From Streptomyces sp. 15-116A (GTDB lineage Bacteria > Actinomycetota > Actinomycetes > Streptomycetales > Streptomycetaceae): a DNA stretch of 34,655 bases. How positions within the stretch are numbered: position 1 is the stretch's first letter; every line of letters starts with the position of its first letter. The translations under genes were made by a program, and so were the position numbers. This document shows, one piece after another, positions 1-7,447 of this stretch. Under the pieces are notes generated by a model. It was not told where the DNA came from and did no database searches. It worked only from the letters and a program-made list of their open reading frames with translations. The stretch lies in the NCBI RefSeq assembly GCF_025290915.1, contig NZ_JAOCQE010000044.1, positions 1 to 34,655 on the forward strand, written 5' to 3'.

Positions 1-46
1 TGGGGGTCCCCCCGCTCGAGCGAAGCCGAGAGTGGGGGAGGCACCC
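1..46. repeat. Streptomyces-type intergenic hairpin repeat
   Basis: A C-run and a G-run flank CTCGAGCGAAGCCGAG, so the segment folds into a G+C-rich hairpin. From memory this is one of the commonest short intergenic repeats of Streptomyces. The rest of the leader (47-294) has two copies of CACCCACCCCCGG (about 68 and 108) and no gene I can support; any promoter of the sigma gene is not obvious. Confidence 0.6.
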
Positions 47-294
47 CGCCAGCGCGGGCGAGCGACACCCACCCCCGGCCCACACCCGCGCCGGGTGCGC
101 GACTCACCCACCCCCGGACCACGCCGACGCCGTCGACCCGTGCACGTACCTCGCCTCACCTGGACCTTGCCCGCAACCCCGCTCTGACCTGCTGCTTTCT
201 CAACTCGGGGCGCCATTGTCAGTGCCCTGCGGTAGCTTCCGGAGTGGTGGGTGCGATGGTGCGCCACGACTGGAGCCACAGGGGTGGGTGGACG

Positions 295-1311
295 ATGACG
301 AACGGCACGGCGACGACGACCGACCTGGACGCCAAGCTAGAGGCGTACCGCGTCGAGCTGACCGGGTACTGCTACCGCATGCTCGGCTCCTCCTTCGAAG
401 CGGAGGACGCGGTGCAGGACACGATGGTCCGTGCCTGGCGCAGCTTGGACAAGTTCGAGGGACGGTCCAGCCTGCGGTCGTGGCTGTACCGCATCGCCAC
501 CAATGTGTGCCTGGACATGCTGACCGCGGGGAACAAGAGGGCCCGGCCCATGGATCTGACCGAGTCCACGCCCCTCGCGCAGGCCGCGCTCTCGCCGCGC
601 CCGGACAACACCTGGCTGGAGCCGATGCCGGACGCCCGTGTGCTGCCCACGACAGACGACCCGGCGGAGGCGGCCGTCGCCAAGGAGTCCGTGCGGCTCG
701 CCTTCATGGCCGCGTTGCAGCAACTGCCGCCCAAGCAGCGCGCCGTGCTGATCCTGCGCGAGGTGCTGGCCTGGAAGGCCAACGAGGTCGCGGAGCTGCT
801 CGGCACGTCCGTCGCGTCGGTGAACAGCGCGCTGCAGAGAGCACGGGCCACGCTGGCCGAGCGGCAGCAGCCCGGTGCCGAGGCCGCCGTCTCCGACCCG
901 CTGGACGAGGAGCAGCAGAAGCTGCTGGAGCGCTATGTCGCGGCGTTCGAGGGGTACGACATGTCGGCGCTCACGCAGTTGCTGCACGAGGACGCCATCA
1001 TGACGATGCCGCCGTTCGACCTGTGGCTGACCGGCACCGAGGACATCACCGGCTTCATGACGACGCTGGGTGCGCCGTGCGCCGGTTCGCGGCTGGTGCC
1101 GGTGCAGGTCAACGGGCTGCCGGGGTTCGCTCAGTACAAGCCCGACCCGGAGGCCGGCGGCTTCACCCCGTGGGCCGTGCAGGTGCTGGAGATCTCAGAC
1201 GGCCGGATCACCGGGTTCCACTGCTTCCTCGACACCAAGCGCTGGTTCCCGCTGTTCGGGCTGCCCCTCCATCTCGAAGCGGAGGCCGACGAGGTCGAGC
1301 AGGGAGCATAG
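295..1311 (+). CDS. ECF sigma factor with C-terminal SnoaL-like domain
   Basis: The protein has 338 residues from ATG 295. Sigma region 2 (about residues 10-85) contains the YCYRMLGSSFEAEDAVQDT block. Region 4 (about 135-190) contains LPPKQRAVLILREVLAWKANEVAELLG followed by SVNSALQRAR, the DNA-binding helix-turn-helix. A SnoaL/NTF2-like fold (about 205-325) replaces a separate anti-sigma factor, as in SigG/SigJ and ECF41/ECF56-type sigmas, where the tail is known to tune activity. ATG 295 is preferred over an in-frame GTG at 244 because the homologous region starts just after it and AGGGGTGGG lies upstream. The 3' end overlaps a convergent STAS gene by 117 bp. Its target promoters cannot be told from this window. 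Confidence 0.93.
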   Translation: MTNGTATTTDLDAKLEAYRVELTGYCYRMLGSSFEAEDAVQDTMVRAWRSLDKFEGRSSLRSWLYRIATNVCLDMLTAGNKRARPMDLTESTPLAQAALSPRPDNTWLEPMPDARVLPTTDDPAEAAVAKESVRLAFMAALQQLPPKQRAVLILREVLAWKANEVAELLGTSVASVNSALQRARATLAERQQPGAEAAVSDPLDEEQQKLLERYVAAFEGYDMSALTQLLHEDAIMTMPPFDLWLTGTEDITGFMTTLGAPCAGSRLVPVQVNGLPGFAQYKPDPEAGGFTPWAVQVLEISDGRITGFHCFLDTKRWFPLFGLPLHLEAEADEVEQGA

Positions 1312-1536
1312 GGCCGGGTCGGGGTCGCGCAGCCGTATCCGGCCACCCGCGCGGCGCGCGGCGAGCTGCAGCCGGGCGAGGAGGTTCACGGCGGCGAGGC
1401 CGGGCGGGCCCAGTCCGCCGACATCGCAGACGACCACGCCACCGGGGGCGTCGAGCAGAGCCCGCAGCGCATCGCACGGCCCGCTCACCTCGTCCCGGGT
1501 GACGGGGCCGCGCAGCACGAGTACGGGGGGTGTCAT
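1195..1536 (-). CDS. STAS-domain protein (anti-sigma antagonist-like)
   Basis: A small single-domain protein. Strand PVLVLRGPV is followed by VVVCDVGGLGPPGLAAVNLL and ARLQLAARRAGGRIRLRD, the strand-helix pattern of STAS domains of the SpoIIAA/RsbV type. The usual phosphorylatable Ser lies near GLGPPGLAAV, where no Ser is present, so a classical phospho-switch is doubtful. ATG 1536 puts the start directly before the first strand; an in-frame ATG at 1578 would add 14 residues and neither has a clear ribosome binding site. The last third is antisense to the end of the ECF sigma gene. Such proteins usually bind anti-sigma kinases or sense ligands; the partner is unknown. Confidence 0.7.
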   Translation of the reverse strand: MTPPVLVLRGPVTRDEVSGPCDALRALLDAPGGVVVCDVGGLGPPGLAAVNLLARLQLAARRAGGRIRLRDPDPALCSLLDLVGLRFEMEGQPEQREPALGVEEAVEPGDPAV

Positions 1537-1670
1537 GGCGTCCACGATCGGTAGACCGGGCGGGGGCGCGTAACTCATCGCGGGTGCCGGTGATCACATT
1601 GACCCGGCGGTGGCCTTGCGCCGAGGGTTGGGTGTATGTGCCATAGATCATCGCCGCCCGAGGGGCTGTT

Positions 1671-2591
1671 GTGCAGGGGGTGCTGAGCGGGTTCGCGGTG
1701 ATCGCCGTCGTCATCGGGGTCGGCTATGTGATCGGGCGGCGGGGGTATCTGGGCGCGCAGGGCAGCGAGGTGCTGACGAAGCTCGCCTTCCATGTGGCGT
1801 CCCCGGCCCTGCTGTTCACCACGCTCGCGGGGGCCGACCTGTCGGTGGTCTTCTCCGAGCGGCTCCTGGTCACGGCGCTGAGCACGGCGGCGGTGGCGGG
1901 GGTCTTCGTGGCGGTGGGGGTCGTACGGCGCTGGGGGGTGGGCCGGACGACGATCGGCGCGCTGTGCGCCGGGTACGTCAACTCCGGGAACCTGGGCATC
2001 CCGATCGCGGTGTATGTCCTGGGCGATGCCTCGCTGGTGGCGCCGGTGCTGCTGTTCCAGCTGGTCGGGGTCACGCCGGTCGCGCTGACGATCCTGGATC
2101 TGTCGACGGCGGGAGAGAAGGGGCCGTTGTGGCGGCGGCTGCTCACGCCGTTGCGCAATCCGATCGCGGTCGGCTCGCTGGCGGGGGTGGCGGTATCGGC
2201 GTCCGGCCTCACCGTCCCGGGCCCGGTCCTCGACCCGGTCACCCTGATCGGCAACATGGCCGTCCCCGCCGTCCTCCTCGCCTTCGGCATCTCACTGAGG
2301 GGCAGCACCCTTCCCCTGCGGGGCGGGGAGCGGGGGGCGGTGCTGCTGGCCGTGGCCTTGAAGTCGGTGGCTCAGCCGGTGGTGGCCTGGTTGCTCGCGG
2401 CTGGCGTCTTCGGCCTGCGCGGGGCGCAGTTGCTGGACGTCGTCGTGACGTCGGCGCTTCCGGCAGCCCAGAACCTGTACACCTACGCGTCCACGTACGG
2501 GGTCGGCGAGCGGCTGGCCCGGGACGCGATCCTGGTGTCGACGGTCGTGTCGGTACCCGTGCTGGTCGCGGTGGCGGCGGTGCTGGGCTGA
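1671..2591 (+). CDS. AEC-family membrane transporter
   Basis: The protein has 306 residues and about ten hydrophobic segments. It has the auxin efflux carrier layout: two five-helix halves, with NSGNLGIPIAVYVLG in the first half, GNMAVPAVLLAFGISL in the second and a final helix at the C-terminus. GTG 1671 is preceded by AGGGG at five bases. AEC proteins move organic acids, auxin-like molecules or amino acid derivatives; the substrate cannot be told here. It stands alone, converging on the Uma2 gene with a five-base gap and no terminator between them. Confidence 0.9.
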   Translation: MQGVLSGFAVIAVVIGVGYVIGRRGYLGAQGSEVLTKLAFHVASPALLFTTLAGADLSVVFSERLLVTALSTAAVAGVFVAVGVVRRWGVGRTTIGALCAGYVNSGNLGIPIAVYVLGDASLVAPVLLFQLVGVTPVALTILDLSTAGEKGPLWRRLLTPLRNPIAVGSLAGVAVSASGLTVPGPVLDPVTLIGNMAVPAVLLAFGISLRGSTLPLRGGERGAVLLAVALKSVAQPVVAWLLAAGVFGLRGAQLLDVVVTSALPAAQNLYTYASTYGVGERLARDAILVSTVVSVPVLVAVAAVLG

Positions 2592-2596
2592 CGCCT

Positions 2597-3190
2597 CTAG
2601 TCCGCGAGGAACTCTGAGGTGTCGAGAGCCAGGTCGAACGGCTCCGGCAGCTGGATTCGGTCACCAAACTTCCCGGCACGCAGGACACGATAGACGCTTC
2701 CCTGGGGCTCGCCATAGAGCGTGACTGTCGGTCCCCCGGGAGCCCAGGCGTCGATGAGGAGATAGAGCGGGACGCCGGCCTGGGCATAGCCGGCGACCTT
2801 CTTGATCCTGTCGTTCGTCGCGTTGGACTTGGATGTGATCTCGACGATGAGTTCGGCAGCAGCGGCGGGGATGAAGTCGCCCTGCTCGGCCCGCACAACC
2901 TCCTTGGGTGCGACCGCGAGGTCGGGGACGTAGAGCCCGCCGCGGGAAGGCACCGCGGTTCCCAAGGTCTGGTAGATGCCCCAGTGCCGGGGAATGACTT
3001 CGTACAGGCTGCGCTGTACCTCGTCCGCGATGTCGTTGTGCGCGTTGGACGGCGGCGGTGCCACGGTGACGATCCCCTCGATGATCTCCACCTTGCAGCC
3101 CTCGGGAGCGTCCGTCTCCTGCCAGATCCGGACGAGGCCGTCCCACTCGTGGCCACTGGCCATCGAGTGGTCGACGGTGAGTGCGCTCAT
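2597..3190 (-). CDS. Uma2 family restriction-endonuclease-like protein
   Basis: The protein has 197 residues with the PD-(D/E)XK layout of the Uma2 (DUF820) family: VEIIEG near the N-terminus, VPDLAV giving the PD Asp, AELIVEITSKSN giving the Glu, and a Lys in NDRIKKVAGYAQAGVPLYLLID, the family's usual tail motif. These proteins are expanded in Streptomyces and cyanobacteria and their role is not established. A second, diverged copy lies at 30439-31014. GGGAGAA precedes the ATG. The gene lies downstream of deoA but is separated from it by a strong hairpin, so it probably has its own transcript. Confidence 0.88.
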   Translation of the reverse strand: MSALTVDHSMASGHEWDGLVRIWQETDAPEGCKVEIIEGIVTVAPPPSNAHNDIADEVQRSLYEVIPRHWGIYQTLGTAVPSRGGLYVPDLAVAPKEVVRAEQGDFIPAAAAELIVEITSKSNATNDRIKKVAGYAQAGVPLYLLIDAWAPGGPTVTLYGEPQGSVYRVLRAGKFGDRIQLPEPFDLALDTSEFLAD

Positions 3191-3234
3191 GGCGGTTCTC
3201 CCATCGGTGCGTCACCGATCCCAGCATGCCGAAA

Positions 3235-3260
3235 GGGACCGGTAGGGGTCTACCGGTCCC
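3235..3260 (-). terminator. Terminator downstream of deoA
   Basis: GGGACCGGTAG and its exact reverse complement CTACCGGTCCC enclose a four-base loop. The hairpin starts 27 bp after the deoA stop and is followed on the minus strand by TTTC, so it fits an intrinsic terminator for deoA. Confidence 0.75.
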
Positions 3261-3286
3261 GTTCACTCGATCGAGGAAGCCCCTGA

Positions 3287-4570
3287 TCAGGCGATACGTT
3301 CCAGCACCACCGGGGAGGCGGTGAAGGGCGTGTTCGGGGCGGCGATGTCGTACGCGCCCTCGATGGCCTGGAGGGCGTAGTCGAAGCGTTCCGGGGTGTC
3401 TGTGTGGAGGGTGAGGAGGGGCTGGCCCTCGGTGACCGTGTCGCCGGGCTTGGCGTGCATCTCGACGCCCGCGCCCGCCTGGACCGGGTCCTCCTTGCGG
3501 GCGCGGCCCGCGCCCAGGCGCCAGGCGGCGACGCCGATGTCGTAGGCGTCGAGGCGGGTCAGGACGCCGGAGGCCGGGGCCTTGATCACGTGCTGTTCGC
3601 GGGCCACCGGGAGTGCCGCGTCGGGGTCGCCGCCCTGGGCCGCGATCATGCGGCGCCAGACGTCCATCGCGGAGCCGTCGGCCAGGGCCTTCGCCGGGTC
3701 GGCGTCCTTCACGCCGGCCGCGTCCAGCATCTCGCGGGCCAGGGCGAGGGTGAGTTCCACGACGTCCGCGGGGCCGCCGCCGGCCAGGACCTCGACCGAC
3801 TCGCGGACCTCCAGGGCGTTGCCCGCCGTGAGGCCGAGGGGGGTGGACATGTCGGTGAGCAGGGCGACCGTCCTCACGCCGTGGTCCGTGCCCAGGCCGA
3901 CCATCGTGGAGGCGAGTTCGCGGGCGTCGTCCAGGGTCTTCATGAAGGCGCCGGTGCCGACCTTCACGTCCAGGACCAGGGAGCCGGTGCCCTCGGCGAT
4001 CTTCTTGGACATGATCGAGGAGGCGATCAGGGGGATCGCCTCGACCGTGCCGGTCACGTCGCGCAGGGCGTAGAGCTTCTTGTCGGCGGGGGCCAGGCCG
4101 TCGCCCGCCGCGCAGATCACGGCGCCCGTGGTGTCGAGGACGCCCAGCATCTCCTCGTTGGAGAGCAGCGCGCGCCAGCCGGGGATGGACTCCAGCTTGT
4201 CGAGCGTGCCGCCGGTGTGGCCGAGGCCGCGGCCGGAGAGCTGGGGGACGGCCGCGCCGCAGGCGGCGACGAGCGGGGCGAGGGGGAGCGTGATCTTGTC
4301 GCCGACGCCGCCGGTGCTGTGCTTGTCGGCCGTGGGGCGGGACAGGGACGAGAAGTCCATGCGCTCGCCGCTCGCGATCATCGCGGCGGTCCAGCGGGCG
4401 ATCTCGCGGCGGTTCATGCCGTTGAGCAGGATCGCCATCGCGAGGGCCGACATCTGCTCGTCGGCCACCTCCCCGCGGGTGTACGCGTCGATGACCCAGT
4501 CGATCTGCTCGTCGCTGAGTTCGCCGCGGTCCCGCTTGGTGCGGATGACGGAGATGGCGTCCATGGCCAT
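3287..4570 (-). CDS. deoA: Thymidine phosphorylase
   Basis: The protein has 427 residues, the usual family length. It cleaves thymidine (and deoxyuridine) with phosphate to give the base and deoxyribose-1-phosphate in the cytoplasm. The signature SGRGLGHTGGTLDKLESIPG is intact, as is the phosphate-binding KHSTGGVGDK loop (about residue 83). The helical N-terminal domain, the alpha/beta central domain and the C-terminal PYNP domain (from about residue 345) are all present. The first of two close ATGs is favoured because AAGGA lies nine bases upstream. The gene follows cdd at 83 bp with a hairpin in the gap. Together with cdd and the ABC genes it forms a nucleoside uptake and salvage unit. Confidence 0.97.
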   Translation of the reverse strand: MAMDAISVIRTKRDRGELSDEQIDWVIDAYTRGEVADEQMSALAMAILLNGMNRREIARWTAAMIASGERMDFSSLSRPTADKHSTGGVGDKITLPLAPLVAACGAAVPQLSGRGLGHTGGTLDKLESIPGWRALLSNEEMLGVLDTTGAVICAAGDGLAPADKKLYALRDVTGTVEAIPLIASSIMSKKIAEGTGSLVLDVKVGTGAFMKTLDDARELASTMVGLGTDHGVRTVALLTDMSTPLGLTAGNALEVRESVEVLAGGGPADVVELTLALAREMLDAAGVKDADPAKALADGSAMDVWRRMIAAQGGDPDAALPVAREQHVIKAPASGVLTRLDAYDIGVAAWRLGAGRARKEDPVQAGAGVEMHAKPGDTVTEGQPLLTLHTDTPERFDYALQAIEGAYDIAAPNTPFTASPVVLERIA

Positions 4571-4602
4571 GGCTGGCGTTCCTTCCGAGGTGCGGGAATG
4601 GG

Positions 4603-4644
4603 GCGGCCCCTCCGAATCGGGTGGTGTGCGTTCGGAGGGGCCGC
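4603..4644 (-). terminator. Terminator or attenuator between cdd and deoA
   Basis: GCGGCCCCTCCGAA and TTCGGAGGGGCCGC form a perfect 14-bp stem with a 14-base loop, nine bases after the cdd stop. There is no T-run, as is common in Streptomyces. It may end the ABC-cdd transcript or lower read-through into deoA. Confidence 0.7.
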
Positions 4645-4653
4645 GAGGGGGTG

Positions 4654-5052
4654 CTATTTGTCGAGGTGCTTCGGGGTGAAGGCCTGCGGCAGCATCTCCG
4701 ACAGCGGCAGGATGCCCGCCGGGGTCTCAAGCAGCATCCCGGGGCCGCCGAACTCGTACAGCAGCTGCCTGCAGCGGCCGCACGGGACGAGGATCTCGCC
4801 GGCGCCGTCGACGCAGGTGAAGTGCGTCAGGCGGCCGCCGCCGGTGCGCTGCAGCTCGGAGACCAGGCCGCACTCCGCGCACAGGCCGAGGCCGTACGAG
4901 GCGTTCTCGACGTTGCAGCCGGAGACCGTGCGTCCGTCGTCGACCAGGGCCGCGACGCCGACCGGGTAGCCCGAGTAGGGGGCGTACGCGTGGGACATGG
5001 CGTCCCGTGCGACGGCGCGCAGCGCCTCCCAGTCGACGTCGGCCGAGGTCAC
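4654..5052 (-). CDS. cdd: Cytidine deaminase
   Basis: The protein has 132 residues, the size of the small tetrameric class. It deaminates cytidine and deoxycytidine to uridine forms. The zinc site is C-A-E in GLCAECGLVSE with the catalytic Glu, plus PCGRCRQ supplying the other two Cys. The substrate loop GCNVENASYGLGLCAE is intact. GTG 5052 overlaps the stop of the upstream permease as GTGA, which indicates translational coupling. The next gene, deoA, can phosphorolyse the deoxyuridine formed. Confidence 0.96.
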   Translation of the reverse strand: MTSADVDWEALRAVARDAMSHAYAPYSGYPVGVAALVDDGRTVSGCNVENASYGLGLCAECGLVSELQRTGGGRLTHFTCVDGAGEILVPCGRCRQLLYEFGGPGMLLETPAGILPLSEMLPQAFTPKHLDK

Positions 5053-6326
5053 TTGCCTTGCCCCTTCCGGTACGGCAGTCCGTTGGCCTTCGGCATCCTC
5101 AGGCGCTGGGCGGACAGGGCGAGGACGACGAGGGTGACGACGTACGGCGTGGCGGAGACGACCTGGTTGGGAACCTCGTTGGTGCCCGCGTACCAGGCGA
5201 AGACGAGGGCGCCGACGATCAGGGTGATCACCGCGTGGACGTACTTCTTGCGGACGGCCAGCCAGATCGCGCCGATGAGCAGCAGCAGCGCGCCGAGCAG
5301 CAGCAGGGCGTGCACGTTGGCGGAGCCGCCGCGCAGGTTGAGGCTGTCGGTGTAGCCGAACAGCCCGGCGCCGATGGCGAGGCCGCCCGGCATCCAGTTG
5401 CCGAAGATCATCGCGGCGAGGCCGATGTAGCCGCGGCCGCTGGTCTGCCCCTCCAGGTAGAAGGGGTTGGCGACGATGGACAGGAAGACACCGCCGAGGC
5501 CGGCCAGGGCGCCGGAGATGATCACGGCGATGTACTTGTACTTGTAGACGTTGACGCCGAGGGACTCGGCGGCGACCGGGTTCTCGCCGCAGGAGCGCAG
5601 CCGCAGGCCGAAGGCGCTGCGCCACAGGATCCACCAGGTGGCGGGGATCAGCGCGACGGCGATCAGGGTCAGCCAGGAGACGTCGGTGACCAGTCCGCCG
5701 AGCAGGCCCGCGATGTCGGAGATGAAGAACCAGCCCTTGGCGTTGAGCTCGCTCAGCCAGTCGGACAGGCCCGGCACGGTGAACTGGCCGAGGGAGTCGA
5801 CCGCCGGGGACTGCTTGGCGGAGCCGCCGGGGTGGCCCTCGAAGGCGAGCGGGGCCAGGTAGCGGGTGGCGCCGAGGGCGAGGATGTTGATGGCCACACC
5901 GGAGACGATGTGGTTGACGTTGAAGGTGACGGTGACGAGGGCGTGCAGCAGGCCGCCGATGGCACCGCCGATGAGGCCGACGAGGACGCCGGTCCACGGG
6001 CCCCACTGGAAGCCCGCCCAGGCACCGAACCAGGTGCCGAGGATCATCATGCCCTCGAGGCCGATGTTGACGACGCCCGCGCGCTCGGCCCACAGGCCGC
6101 CGAGACCGGCGAGGCCGATCGGGACGGCGAGTTCGAGCGCGGTGGACATCTGGCTGACGTTGGTGATGCCGTCCGCGCCGGTGATGAGGCGGACGATCGA
6201 GGTCAGCGCCAGGGCTCCGGCGATGATCAGCATCAGCACCGGCAGCGACAGCCGGCGGCCGGTCGGCGCCGTGGGCTGCAGCGTGGGCTGGTTGACGTCG
6301 ACCGCTGAGGTCTGCGGGGTGGTCAT
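5049..6326 (-). CDS. ABC nucleoside transporter permease (second)
   Basis: The protein has 425 residues and many hydrophobic helices. It belongs to the BPD_transp_2 permease family used by nucleoside importers with BMP-type binding proteins. The region GLGGLWAERAGVVNIGLEGMM (about residue 75) is the family's best-conserved block, and LRSCGENPVAAESLGVNVYKYK matches the coupling loop that contacts the ATPase. ATG 6326 has AAGGAGG ten bases upstream. The start overlaps the first permease as ATGA and the end overlaps cdd as GTGA. The polar N-terminal tail of about 30 residues carries no recognisable domain. Confidence 0.95.
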   Translation of the reverse strand: MTTPQTSAVDVNQPTLQPTAPTGRRLSLPVLMLIIAGALALTSIVRLITGADGITNVSQMSTALELAVPIGLAGLGGLWAERAGVVNIGLEGMMILGTWFGAWAGFQWGPWTGVLVGLIGGAIGGLLHALVTVTFNVNHIVSGVAINILALGATRYLAPLAFEGHPGGSAKQSPAVDSLGQFTVPGLSDWLSELNAKGWFFISDIAGLLGGLVTDVSWLTLIAVALIPATWWILWRSAFGLRLRSCGENPVAAESLGVNVYKYKYIAVIISGALAGLGGVFLSIVANPFYLEGQTSGRGYIGLAAMIFGNWMPGGLAIGAGLFGYTDSLNLRGGSANVHALLLLGALLLLIGAIWLAVRKKYVHAVITLIVGALVFAWYAGTNEVPNQVVSATPYVVTLVVLALSAQRLRMPKANGLPYRKGQGK

Positions 6327-7447
6327 CGGCCGGCCACCTCCTTCGTGGTGTTGTTGTCGGCGCCGATGAAGTGGCCCGCGGCGAGCTCCGCGCCGACCCG
6401 GCGCTGCTGGCGGCGCAGGCCCCACTCGCGGACGGCCTCGTAGGAGACGACGACCGAGAGGACGATCAGGCCCTGCATGATGACCGCGATCTCCTTGTCG
6501 TAGCCGTGGAAGTCCAGCTCGGGCGAGGCCTTGTCGAGCCAGGCCCACAGCAGTGCGGCGAAGGCGATGCCGACGGGGCTGTTGCGGCCGAGCAGGGCGA
6601 TGCCGATGCCGAGGAAGCCGATGCCGGTGGGGAAGTTCAGGCTGTAGGTGTGGGTGTCGCCCATCAGGATGGGCAGGCCCGCGAGGCCGGCGACGGCGCC
6701 CGAGATCAGCATGGCGCTGAGCACCATCCGCTTGGGGCTGACACCGCTGGCCGCGGCGGCGGTCTCGGAGGCGCCGGAGGCGCGCAGGTCGAAGCCGAAG
6801 CGGGTGCGGTTGAGGACGACCCAGTAGCCGATGCCGAGCAGGACGGCGAGGATCACCAGGCCGTAGATCTCGCCGGCGGCGCCCATGTCGATGCCGGGGA
6901 CCCAGCCGGACTCGTGCATCTCGCCGGTGGTGTTGTTGTTGCCGACCTTGACGCCGAAGACGGTGGGCAGCCACAGGTAGCCGATGACGGAGGTCGCGAT
7001 CGCGTTGAGCATGATCGTGGCGACGACCTCGCTGACGCCGCGGGTGACCTTGAGGACACCGGCGATGCCGGACCAGAAGGCGCCGGTGAGCACGGCGGTG
7101 AGCAGCAGCAGCGGGATCTGCAGCGCGGCCGGCAGGTTGGCGTGGGCGCCGACGATGGCGGCCATCATGGCGGCGAGCTGGTACTGGCCGTCGACGCCGA
7201 TGTTGAACAGGTTCATCCGGAAGCCGATCGCCACCGCGAGGGCGGCGATGTAGTACATCGAGGCCTGGTTGATGATCAGGACCTGGATGTCGGAGAACGT
7301 CGCCTGCTCGAACATCAGGGCGAACGGCTCGACGGGGTTCTTGCCGGAGGCGACCAGCACGATCGCGCTCAGCACGAAGGCCACGGCGAGCGCGATGACC
7401 GGCCCGGCCACCGCGAGGAGCACGCGCTCCTTGTCGAACTTCTTCAT
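6323..7447 (-). CDS. ABC nucleoside transporter permease (first)
   Basis: The protein has 374 residues and is paired with the downstream permease to form the membrane channel. The N-terminus MKKFDKERVLLAVAGPVIAL leads straight into the first helix. GFRMNLFNIGVDGQYQLAAM and LRASGASETAAAASGVSPKRM are the paired conserved loops of the BPD_transp_2 family, the second being the probable ATPase contact. Its ATG shares one base with the stop of the ATPase gene (TGATG), and its own stop overlaps the next start, so the three genes are co-translated. The periplasm-side stretch about residues 155-190 is long, as usual for this family. Confidence 0.95.
   Translation of the reverse strand: MKKFDKERVLLAVAGPVIALAVAFVLSAIVLVASGKNPVEPFALMFEQATFSDIQVLIINQASMYYIAALAVAIGFRMNLFNIGVDGQYQLAAMMAAIVGAHANLPAALQIPLLLLTAVLTGAFWSGIAGVLKVTRGVSEVVATIMLNAIATSVIGYLWLPTVFGVKVGNNNTTGEMHESGWVPGIDMGAAGEIYGLVILAVLLGIGYWVVLNRTRFGFDLRASGASETAAAASGVSPKRMVLSAMLISGAVAGLAGLPILMGDTHTYSLNFPTGIGFLGIGIALLGRNSPVGIAFAALLWAWLDKASPELDFHGYDKEIAVIMQGLIVLSVVVSYEAVREWGLRRQQRRVGAELAAGHFIGADNNTTKEVAGR

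Noticed and set aside
2661..4730. A 689-codon leftward frame through Uma2 and deoA
   Set aside because: It is a shifted reading of both genes made of Arg/Pro/Gly-rich sequence; the true frames have strong family motifs and start sites.
3404..4969. Long rightward open frame opposite deoA and cdd
   Set aside because: It is the G+C-driven mirror frame of two well-supported genes, has low-complexity Gly/Ala/Arg sequence and no family pattern. The same holds for 7516-10284, 11668-12612, 23752-26142 and similar frames.
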